A stretch of 64,000 nt of DNA, from positions 71,433 through 135,432 of the forward strand of contig NZ_JOJM01000015.1 in the NCBI RefSeq assembly GCF_000720325.1. Direction: 5' to 3'. Under the pieces are notes generated by a model. The model did not search any database. It saw nothing but the letters and a program-made list of their open reading frames with translations, and was not told where the DNA came from. Each line of letters opens with the position of its first letter. Within the stretch, counting starts at the first letter, position 1. Positions 1-8,786 of this stretch are shown here, in pieces. This DNA comes from Streptomyces sp. NRRL B-1347. Its GTDB lineage: Bacteria; Actinomycetota; Actinomycetes; Streptomycetales; Streptomycetaceae. Both the position numbers and the translations under genes were made by a program.

Positions 1-576
1 CACCCGGGCCCGCCCAAGTCCGCCCAGCCCAAGAAGGGCGACAAGGTCCCCACGCTGCCGTCGGCGTCCCTCAAGGGCCTGCCCACGCTCCAGGAGGCCA
101 AGAAGAGGGGCCTCGTCTCGGGGCCGGTCAAGTCCCGGGGCGGGGTGAAGGTGCGGTCCTTCCCCGACGCGAACTGCTCCGAACCGCCGCAGGGCTGGGG
201 CTACCACGACTACCTGAAGCCCGGTGAGTGCCTGACCCCGGGCAAGTTCATCGCCGCCCACATCGGCACCCTGGCGTGGTACGAGCTGTGGGTCCAGGAG
301 GACGGCAACGTCGTCCTCTACAAGAACGACGCGGGTTACCGATGGGTCTGGCAGACCAACACCCGCGGCTGGAACGTGTCGCTGTGGATGCAGCGGGACG
401 GCAACGTCGTCGCCTACGACGGGCGCGGCAACCCCCTGTGGAACCTGGGGACGCACGGGTGCGGCGACTGGGGCGCGTGGCTGCGGGTCCAGGCCGACGC
501 CAACCTGGTCCTCTACGACCGTGACTGGGGCCCGCTCTGGGCGCGCTTCAGCGGCCCCTCCACCCGCCCGTGCTGA
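1..576 (+). CDS. Bulb-type lectin-like secreted protein, 5' end outside window
   Basis: The frame is open from the first base and ends at TGA 574-576; the signal peptide and start lie upstream of the window. The visible 191 residues open with a Pro/Lys-rich stretch (KKGDKVPTLPS), followed by a beta-prism repeat region of the bulb (mannose-binding) lectin type with three QxDxNxVxY-like units: QEDGNVVLY, QRDGNVVAY and QADANLVLY. Four cysteines (NCSEPP, GECLTP, HGCGDW, terminal RPC) are shared with the next gene and may form disulfides. It is a tandem paralogue of the downstream gene. A carbohydrate-binding extracellular role is inferred from the family; the ligand is unknown. The GTG at 145 is internal, because homology to the neighbour continues upstream of it. 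Confidence 0.85.
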   Translation, partial: HPGPPKSAQPKKGDKVPTLPSASLKGLPTLQEAKKRGLVSGPVKSRGGVKVRSFPDANCSEPPQGWGYHDYLKPGECLTPGKFIAAHIGTLAWYELWVQEDGNVVLYKNDAGYRWVWQTNTRGWNVSLWMQRDGNVVAYDGRGNPLWNLGTHGCGDWGAWLRVQADANLVLYDRDWGPLWARFSGPSTRPC

Positions 577-593
577 CGAAAGCCGACGCCCCC

Positions 594-1301
594 ATGAACC
601 GCCGCACCACCCTGATCACCACGGTGCTCGCCGCCGTGCTCGCCCTGGGCTGTCTGGCTCCCGCCGCCACGGCCGAGCCGCGCCCCGACGCTGCCCGGGC
701 GACGGCGCCCACGGTGTCCCACCCGGTCCCTCCGAAGTCCGTACGGCCGAAGAAGGGCGACAAGGTCCCCACGCTGCCGTCGGCGCCCCTGAAGGGCCTG
801 CCCACGCTCCAGGAGGCCAGGAAGAAGGGGCTCCTCTCCGGACCGGTGAAGTCCCAGGGCGCCGTGCGGCCGCTGGCCTTCCCCGACTCCGGCTGCTCCA
901 CACCCCCGCAGGGCTCGGGCTACCACGACTACCTGAAGCCCGGTGAGTGCCTGACGAAGAACAAGTACATCGCGGTGAGCATCGAGCTGGGGTGGCACTG
1001 GTACGAGCTGTGGGTCCAGGAAGACGGCAACGTCGTCCTCTACAACCATGACGTCACCAACTACATCCCGGTCTGGGAGACCGACACCCGCGGCTGGAAC
1101 GTGTCGCTGTGGATGCAGCGGGACGGCAACGTCGTCCTCTACGACGGGCAGGGCAATCCCCTGTGGTCCCTGGGGACACACGGGTGCGGCAGCAGGGGGG
1201 CGTGGCTGCGGGTCCAGAAGGACGCCAACATCGTCCTGTACGACCGCGACTGGCGGGCGCTCTGGGCACGCTACGACGGCCCCTCGTCGCGGCCCTGCTG
1301 A
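594..1301 (+). CDS. Secreted bulb-type lectin-like protein (tandem paralogue)
   Basis: This 235-residue protein begins at ATG 594, 17 nt after the stop of its paralogue. The in-frame GTG at 570 would put eight extra residues before an otherwise classical signal peptide (MNRRTTLITTVLAAVLALG, cleavage probably after ATA near residue 27), so ATG 594 is preferred although its ribosome site is weak. The mature part has a Pro/Lys-rich segment and a lectin region with QEDGNVVLY, QRDGNVVLY and QKDANIVLY units, the bulb-lectin QxDxNxVxY signature. Four cysteines match the upstream copy. It probably forms a transcription unit with the first gene. Exported carbohydrate-binding protein is the inference; no enzymatic domain is seen. 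Confidence 0.85.
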   Translation: MNRRTTLITTVLAAVLALGCLAPAATAEPRPDAARATAPTVSHPVPPKSVRPKKGDKVPTLPSAPLKGLPTLQEARKKGLLSGPVKSQGAVRPLAFPDSGCSTPPQGSGYHDYLKPGECLTKNKYIAVSIELGWHWYELWVQEDGNVVLYNHDVTNYIPVWETDTRGWNVSLWMQRDGNVVLYDGQGNPLWSLGTHGCGSRGAWLRVQKDANIVLYDRDWRALWARYDGPSSRPC

Positions 1302-1346
1302 GCCCCTGAGCCCCTGAGCGCCACCTGAAGCCGGGGGCGCGGCCGG

Positions 1347-2318
1347 TCAGGTCACCTGGAGCACGATCTTGCCCTGGGTGCGGCCGCGCTCGCCGTAGGC
1401 GTGGGCCTCGGCCGCGTCCTTCAGGGGCAGGACCTTCGCGATCTCCGCGCGGAGCTTGCCCTCCGCCACCAGGCGGGCGATCTCCAGCATGCCGTGGCGG
1501 TCGGGCTCGACGACCGTCCAGCCGGTGTGCACGCCCAGGGCCTCGGCCCGCGCGGCGTCGGGGAGCCCGCCCGGGTCGGGCAGGGTGACCAGGTGGCCGC
1601 CCCGGCGCAGCACGGGCAGCGACCGGGGGCCGTACTCGCCGCCGACGCCGTCCAGGACGACGTCCACGTCCCGCACCGCCGCCGCGAAGTCCGTCGCCGT
1701 GTAGTCGATCAGCTCGTCCGCGCCCAGGCCCCGCAGGAAGGCGTGCTTGTCGGCGCGTGCCGTGCCGATGACGTACGCGCCGTGCGCCTTGGCGATCTGC
1801 ACGGCGAGGTGGCCCACGCCGCCCGCGGCCGCGTGGATCAGGACCCGCTGCCCGGCGCGCAGGCCCGCCGTCTCGATCAGGCCCTGCCATGCGGTCAGCG
1901 CGGCCAGCGGCAGGGCGGCCGCCTGGACGTGGTCGACGGCGGCGGGCTTGGGGGCGAAGCGGCGCGCGGGCGCGGTCACGTACTCGGCGTAGCCGCCCGC
2001 CTGCTCCGGGAAGCGCGGCATGCCGAACACCTCGTCGCCCGGCGCGAAGAGGGTCACCCCGGGGCCCACGGCCTCGACGGTCCCCGAGACGTCGTAGCCG
2101 AGGATCGGCGTGTCGCCCCAGGTGCCGAACGCGCCCGCGGCGCGGGTCTTCCAGTCGACGGGGTTCACGCCCGCCGCGTGCACCTTGACCAGGATCTCGG
2201 TGAGACCGGGCTCCGGGCGGTCCACCTCCACGGGGACCAGCACGTCGGGGGTGCCCCACGCGCGCGGGCTGACGGCACGCATGGTCGGGCGGGTCGGGCG
2301 GTCGCTGAGCGAGCTCAT
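1347..2318 (-). CDS. NADP-dependent quinone oxidoreductase (MDR family)
   Basis: A 323-residue medium-chain dehydrogenase/reductase without zinc-binding cysteines. The N-terminal GroES-like domain has the family segment VHAAGVNPVDWKTR (about residues 47-60). The Rossmann domain carries AAAGGVG at 163-169, the NADPH-binding loop of zeta-crystallin-type quinone oxidoreductases. ATG 2318 was chosen because AAGGA lies about eight bases upstream; the reading frame stays open further but without a ribosome site. It is divergent from a GlxA-type AraC regulator, which is its likely controller. The substrate (quinone, enone or other electrophile) cannot be told from sequence. Confidence 0.85.
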   Translation of the reverse strand: MSSLSDRPTRPTMRAVSPRAWGTPDVLVPVEVDRPEPGLTEILVKVHAAGVNPVDWKTRAAGAFGTWGDTPILGYDVSGTVEAVGPGVTLFAPGDEVFGMPRFPEQAGGYAEYVTAPARRFAPKPAAVDHVQAAALPLAALTAWQGLIETAGLRAGQRVLIHAAAGGVGHLAVQIAKAHGAYVIGTARADKHAFLRGLGADELIDYTATDFAAAVRDVDVVLDGVGGEYGPRSLPVLRRGGHLVTLPDPGGLPDAARAEALGVHTGWTVVEPDRHGMLEIARLVAEGKLRAEIAKVLPLKDAAEAHAYGERGRTQGKIVLQVT

Positions 2319-2334
2319 TGATCTTGTCCTTCGT

Positions 2335-2348
2335 GGTGAGTGATCACC
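2335..2348. promoter_or_regulatory. Inverted repeat between oxidoreductase and AraC-type gene
   Basis: GGTGA-gtga-TCACC lies in the 116-bp divergent intergenic region, just upstream of the oxidoreductase ribosome site. The position suits an operator for the neighbouring regulator, but the arms are only five bases and no second copy was found. Confidence 0.25.
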
Positions 2349-2434
2349 GGAGTTCCGGCGAACGGTCACCAGCGTGCGGCCCGGCGGCCCGCCGTGGTGC
2401 TGGCAGTTTGGTCATCATGTGACAGGATCTGGCC

Positions 2435-3454
2435 ATGAGCTCGTTCACCGCACCCGGCCGCCCCCACCGCGTCGCCGTCCTCGCCCTGGACGGCGTGTAC
2501 TCCTTCGAGCTGGGCATCGCCCCACGCGTCTTCGGCAACGCCGAGGACGCCGCGGGGCGGCCGCTGTACGAGGTCGTGGTGTGCACGGCGGACGGGCGCC
2601 CGGTGCGGACCGACGCGGGCTTCTCCGTGGCCGTCGAGCACGGCCCCGAGGCGCTCGCCGACGCCGACACCGTGGTGATCCCGCCCGCCGCCCCCTGCGA
2701 CCGGGCGTCGGCGGCCGACGGCCTGCCCGCGCCGCTGGCCGCCGCGTTCGCGAAGGTGCGCCCGGGCACGCGCCTGGTGTCGTTCTGCAGCGCCTCGTTC
2801 GTCCTCGCGGCGGCCGGTCTCCTGGACGGGCGGCCCGCGACGACGCACTGGCAGGTCGCCGAGCAGTTCCGGCGCGAGTTCCCGCGCGTACGGCTCGACG
2901 AGGACGTGCTGTTCGTCGACGACGGCGACATCCTCACCTCCGCGGGCGTCGCCGCGGGCGTCGACCTCTGTCTGCACCTGGTGCGCCGCGACCACGGCAG
3001 CGCCGTCGCCAACCACGTGGCCCGGCGCTGCGTCGTGCCCCCGTGGCGCGACGGCGGGCAGGCGCAGTACATCGAACGGCCCGTCCCGGAGCCGACGGTC
3101 GCCACCACGGCCCCCACGCGCGCGTGGGCGCTCGAACGCCTCCAGGAGCCGCTGACGCTCGGCGAGATGGCCGACCACGCGCGCATGAGCCTGCGCACGT
3201 TCACGCGCAGGTTCCGCGACGAGGTGGGCACCACGCCGGGCCGCTGGCTCACGGCCCAGCGCATCGAGGTGGCCCGTCACCTCCTGGAGAGCAGCGACCT
3301 GCCCATCGACCTGGTGGCCCACCGCGCGGGCTTCGGCACCGCCAACTCCCTGCGGCAGCACATGCGGTCGGTGCTCGGGGTGTCACCGGCGGCGTACCGC
3401 AGGACGTTCACGGCCGTCCCTCAGGAGGCCTTCGCCACCTCCTCGGTCTCGTAG
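2435..3454 (+). CDS. GlxA-family transcriptional regulator (DJ-1/PfpI + AraC HTH)
   Basis: A 339-residue two-domain regulator. Residues about 10-190 form a DJ-1/PfpI-like amidotransferase fold beginning VAVLALDGVYSFELG, with a cysteine at the nucleophile elbow (SFCSASF, C118). Residues about 235-335 are an AraC/XylS double helix-turn-helix (MSLRTFTRRFRDEVG and the second helix pair near GFGTANSLRQHM). It is divergent from the quinone oxidoreductase, whose expression it probably controls. In this family the N-terminal domain acts as a ligand sensor and is usually not an active protease. Its last 34 bases overlap the 3' end of the convergent DUF427 gene. Confidence 0.88.
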   Translation: MSSFTAPGRPHRVAVLALDGVYSFELGIAPRVFGNAEDAAGRPLYEVVVCTADGRPVRTDAGFSVAVEHGPEALADADTVVIPPAAPCDRASAADGLPAPLAAAFAKVRPGTRLVSFCSASFVLAAAGLLDGRPATTHWQVAEQFRREFPRVRLDEDVLFVDDGDILTSAGVAAGVDLCLHLVRRDHGSAVANHVARRCVVPPWRDGGQAQYIERPVPEPTVATTAPTRAWALERLQEPLTLGEMADHARMSLRTFTRRFRDEVGTTPGRWLTAQRIEVARHLLESSDLPIDLVAHRAGFGTANSLRQHMRSVLGVSPAAYRRTFTAVPQEAFATSSVS

Positions 3455-3762
3455 AAGCACAGGTGGTCCTTGATCTCGGCCACCTCGGCCTTGGGCTCCG
3501 GATACGCCCACACCTGGTCCTCGCCGCCCGGCAGCGACCAGTAGGAGGCCGTGCCCTTGAACGGGCAGTACGTGTGCGTCCCCGAGGGCGTCAGCAGATC
3601 CGTGCGCACGTCCTCCGGCGGCAGGTAGTAGCGCACCGGACAGCCCGTCTCGCGCAGCACCAGGGGGCGCTTGCTCTCCGCCACGACCTGCCCGTCGTGC
3701 TCCACGCGCACGTGCTGCGTGCCCTGCTCGATGGTGATGCGATGTCCTGCGGTCACGGTCAT
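3421..3762 (-). CDS. DUF427 domain-containing protein
   Basis: A 113-residue protein matching the small DUF427 beta-barrel family: the segments RPLVLRETGCPVRYYLPPEDV, TYCPFKGTASYWSL and WAYPEPKAEVAEIKDHLCFY are typical. The start ATG 3762 follows an AAAGGG that lies unusually close to it. Biochemical function of the family is unknown. The gene converges on the AraC-type regulator and overlaps its last 34 bases, so the two transcripts are complementary at their 3' ends. It is divergent from the LOG-family gene across a region rich in short CTCGTACGGC-like repeats. Confidence 0.85.
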   Translation of the reverse strand: MTVTAGHRITIEQGTQHVRVEHDGQVVAESKRPLVLRETGCPVRYYLPPEDVRTDLLTPSGTHTYCPFKGTASYWSLPGGEDQVWAYPEPKAEVAEIKDHLCFYETEEVAKAS

Positions 3763-3780
3763 CCCTTTCGCCGGGGTCGC

Positions 3781-3840
3781 CTCGTACGGCCTCGTACGGC
3801 TTCGTGCTGTCTCGTTGGTCCTCGTGCTGCCTCGTACAGC
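3781..3840. repeat. Degenerate CTCGTACGGC-type decamer repeats
   Basis: About five imperfect copies of the decamer CTCGTACGGC / CTCGTGCTGC stand head to tail in the 144-bp gap between the divergent DUF427 and LOG genes. Beyond them is a palindromic GCCGCCGGAC/TTTCGGCGGC region. It could be binding-site clustering or simple-sequence expansion; no protein is assigned. Confidence 0.5.
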
Positions 3841-3906
3841 GCGCGCGGCGGCGGACTTCTTCCGCCGCCCGCCGGCCTTTCGGCGGCGGAACGTACCGTG
3901 GAGCGC

Positions 3907-4446
3907 ATGAACATCTGCGTCTTCCTCTCTGCCGCCGATCTGCCCGAGACCTACACCCGCCCCGCCCGCGAGTTCGCCGAGCTGCTCGGCAAGGGCGGCC
4001 ACACCCTGGTGTGGGGCGGCTCCGACGTGGGCCTGATGAAGGTCGTGGCCGACGGCGTGCAGGAGGCGGGCGGGCGGCTCACCGGCGTGTCGGTGGACTT
4101 CCTCGCCGCCAAGGCCCGGCCCGGCGTCGACGACATGGTGATAGCCAAGGACCTCGCCGAGCGGAAGGCGCTGCTCCTGGAGCGGGCCGACGCGGTCGTC
4201 ATCATGGTCGGCGGCACCGGCACCCTCGACGAGGCCACGGAGATCCTGGAGCTGAAGAAGCACGGCCGCACCACCAAGCCGGTCGTCCTGCTCAACACGG
4301 CGGGGTTCTACGACGGGTTGCGGGAGCAGTTCCGCCGCATGGAGGACGAGGGCTTCCTGCCGGTGCCGCTGGCCGACCTGGTCTTCTTCGCGGAGGAGCC
4401 GGTGGGCGCCCTGGCGTATCTGGAGGAGTCGCTGGGGGTGCGCTGA
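3907..4446 (+). CDS. LOG-family protein (TIGR00730-type, cytokinin-riboside phosphoribohydrolase-like)
   Basis: This 179-residue protein has the Rossmann-like fold of LOG / lysine-decarboxylase-like proteins, which hydrolyse nucleoside 5'-monophosphates to base plus ribose phosphate. The motifs are WGGSDVGLM (37-45), AERK (R86, K87) and VGGTGTLDE (101-109). The last corresponds to the family motif PGGxGTxxE but has Val in place of the leading Pro. ATG 3907 sits only a few bases downstream of a GC-rich promoter region and has no strong ribosome site. Small-molecule hydrolase activity is inferred from the family; plant-hormone relevance is not implied. Confidence 0.82.
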   Translation: MNICVFLSAADLPETYTRPAREFAELLGKGGHTLVWGGSDVGLMKVVADGVQEAGGRLTGVSVDFLAAKARPGVDDMVIAKDLAERKALLLERADAVVIMVGGTGTLDEATEILELKKHGRTTKPVVLLNTAGFYDGLREQFRRMEDEGFLPVPLADLVFFAEEPVGALAYLEESLGVR

Positions 4447-4615
4447 GGCGCCGGGGCCCCCGGGACGGGGCGGGAGGCGCGTAGGGGCACCCGGGACCTG
4501 CGGGAGCGGCCCACTGCCACCGGCTCGTTCCCGGCCGCCCGCCACGCCCCGCCGCCGGCCGCCCCGCCCCCGGCTCGCATCCGGGAGCACGCGGCCGGAA
4601 TGCGACCATAAGCGC

Positions 4616-5305
4616 ATGGCAACTCATGTGATCACCGGGGCGGGCTCCGGCATCGGGGCCGCAGTGGCCCGCCGTCTCCACGCGCGCGGGGACGCCCTCG
4701 TGCTGCACGCGCGCGACGCGGGCCGCGCCAAGGAGCTCGCCGCCGAGTTCCCGGGCGCGAGCACCCTCGTCGGCGACCTGAACGACCCGGACCGGCTCTC
4801 CTGGGCCTTCTCGCACCAGCCGCTCCCGGACCGCGTGGACTCCCTGCTGCACATCGCGGGCGTCGTCGACCTCGGCCCGGTCGGCGACCTCACCCCCAAG
4901 GCCTGGCGCCACCAGCTGAACGTGAACCTGATCGCGCCCGCCGAGCTGACCCGGCACTTCCTGCCCCAACTCCGCGTCACCCAGGGGCACGTGGTCTTCG
5001 TGAACTCCGGCGCGGGCCTTCGCGCGAGCGCCGACTGGTCCGCGTACGCCGCCTCCAAGCACGGTCTGAAGGCCCTCGCGGACTCCCTGCGCCACGAGGA
5101 GCACGGCAACGGCGTCCGCGTCACCTCCGTCTACCCCGGCCGCACCGCGAGCCCCATGCAGGTCAAGGTGCACCAGCAGGAGGGCAAGGAGTACGACGCC
5201 GAGAAGTGGATCGACCCCGAGTCCGTGGCGACGACGATCGTGATGGCCCTCGACCTGCCGCGCGACGCGGAGGTCAACGACCTGACGGTGCGGCCCGGCC
5301 GATGA
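4616..5305 (+). CDS. SDR-family short-chain dehydrogenase
   Basis: A 229-residue classical short-chain dehydrogenase/reductase. The cofactor motif TGAGSGIG is at residues 7-14, with catalytic Ser131 (VNSGAG), Tyr144 and Lys148 (YAASK). The start ATG 4616 follows CATAAGCGC, which could be a -10 element of a nearly leaderless message. Its TGA overlaps the ATG of the methionine synthase-like gene (ATGA), so the two are translationally coupled. The substrate is not predictable; the coupling suggests co-regulation rather than a known shared pathway. Confidence 0.88.
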   Translation: MATHVITGAGSGIGAAVARRLHARGDALVLHARDAGRAKELAAEFPGASTLVGDLNDPDRLSWAFSHQPLPDRVDSLLHIAGVVDLGPVGDLTPKAWRHQLNVNLIAPAELTRHFLPQLRVTQGHVVFVNSGAGLRASADWSAYAASKHGLKALADSLRHEEHGNGVRVTSVYPGRTASPMQVKVHQQEGKEYDAEKWIDPESVATTIVMALDLPRDAEVNDLTVRPGR

Positions 5306-6318
5306 GCACCGACGACACCTGGTCCTTGGGCCCGGCCACCGGCGTCGGCTCGATGCCGGGGGGCGACGCCCGCGAGAGCGCGAAGACCGTCACCGGCACC
5401 TTCGAGACCCCCGAGCAGGGCATCCCGTACCTGGCCGAGCTGCCCGCGCGCGGCCCCGGCGCCGACATGATCGGCCGCACCGCCGGGCTGCTCGTCGAGC
5501 TGTACGCGCGCGTGGAGCCCAGCGGCTGGCGGGTCGGCGACCGGCCGGGACGCGACACGCGGCGCGCGGTGTCCTGGCTCGGCGAGGACCTCGACGCCCT
5601 GGAGGAGTTCACCCAGGGCTACGAGGGGCCCCTGAAGGTGCAGGCCGTCGGCCCGTGGACGCTCGCCGCCGCCCTGGAGCTGAAGAACGGCGAGGCGATG
5701 GTCTCCGACCCCGGCGCCTGCCGGGACCTGGTCGGCTCCCTGGCCGAGGGCCTCAGGGCCCACCTCGCGCAGGTCCGCAAGCGAGTGCCGGGCGCCCGGC
5801 TCGTGCTCCAGCTCGACGAGCCGTCCCTGACCGCCGTGCTGCGCGGCCGGATCAAGACGGCGAGCGAGTACCGCACCCACCGCGCCGTGGACCGCCAGGT
5901 TGTGGAGAGCGCCCTGCGCGACGTCATGGCCGTGCACGACGGCCCCGTCGTCGTGCACTCCTGCGCGCCCGACGTGCCGTTCGCGCTGCTGCGCAGGGCG
6001 GGCGCGCACGGCCTGTCGTTCGACTTCTCGCTTCTCACCGAGCGTGACGACGAGGTGCTCGGGGAGGCCGTCGAGGCCGGGGCGAAGCTGTTCGCCGGTG
6101 TCGTACCGGGCACGGACGGCCCATTGTCAGACCCTGCCGGTAGCGTCATGGGTGTCAGGACGCTGGGGCGCAGGCTGGGGCTGAATCCGGGGTCGCTCGC
6201 GGAAGCGGTCACGATCACGCCGGCGTGCGGTCTCGCGGGCGCTTCGCCCGCATATGCCCGAGCGGCGCTCGCGCACTGCGTCCGGGCGGCGAGATCACTC
6301 GCGGACAACCCTGAGTAA
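5302..6318 (+). CDS. Cobalamin-independent methionine synthase-like (MetE C-terminal domain) protein
   Basis: A 338-residue protein equivalent to the catalytic C-terminal half of MetE. The zinc/thiol ligands are recognisable as His219-x-Cys221 (VVHSCAPD) and Cys309 (PACGLAG), and the N-terminal GPATGVGSMPG segment is typical of the short actinobacterial form. Full-length MetE is about 750 residues; the short form lacks the N-terminal half that binds methyltetrahydrofolate polyglutamate, so the methyl donor is uncertain. The ATG overlaps the SDR stop. The gene lies 31 bp upstream of ligA and may be co-transcribed with it. Confidence 0.82.
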   Translation: MSTDDTWSLGPATGVGSMPGGDARESAKTVTGTFETPEQGIPYLAELPARGPGADMIGRTAGLLVELYARVEPSGWRVGDRPGRDTRRAVSWLGEDLDALEEFTQGYEGPLKVQAVGPWTLAAALELKNGEAMVSDPGACRDLVGSLAEGLRAHLAQVRKRVPGARLVLQLDEPSLTAVLRGRIKTASEYRTHRAVDRQVVESALRDVMAVHDGPVVVHSCAPDVPFALLRRAGAHGLSFDFSLLTERDDEVLGEAVEAGAKLFAGVVPGTDGPLSDPAGSVMGVRTLGRRLGLNPGSLAEAVTITPACGLAGASPAYARAALAHCVRAARSLADNPE

Positions 6319-6334
6319 CTGGGTCAGAAGGTAA

Positions 6335-8533
<2,199 letters not shown>

Positions 8534-8541
8534 CGGTTGAA

Positions 8542-8581
8542 GGCCACCCGTTCAGCGCATACCAGATGCATACGGGTGGCC
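8542..8581 (+). terminator. Hairpin terminator after ligA
   Basis: GGCCACCCGT (8542-8551) pairs perfectly with ACGGGTGGCC (8572-8581) across a 20-nt loop, starting nine bases after the ligA stop. There is no T run, as is common for Streptomyces terminators. Confidence 0.6.
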
Positions 8582-8786
8582 GGGTCGCATTCGGGCAACC
8601 GTAGACGACCGCTGCCCGTGGAAGCCTTCTGCGGCCTACTGTTGAGGTGTGCGCCTGCCGTGCCCCGCATGCGGACGGGGTGTCCCCTGCTCGTGTCGTG
8701 GAGAGCCGGGGGAAGGGTTTTCAGACGCGGCTGTCAGGACGTGAGTCCGCGTGGCGTGGGCACCGCCGGCTGTGAGAGGGACGGGA

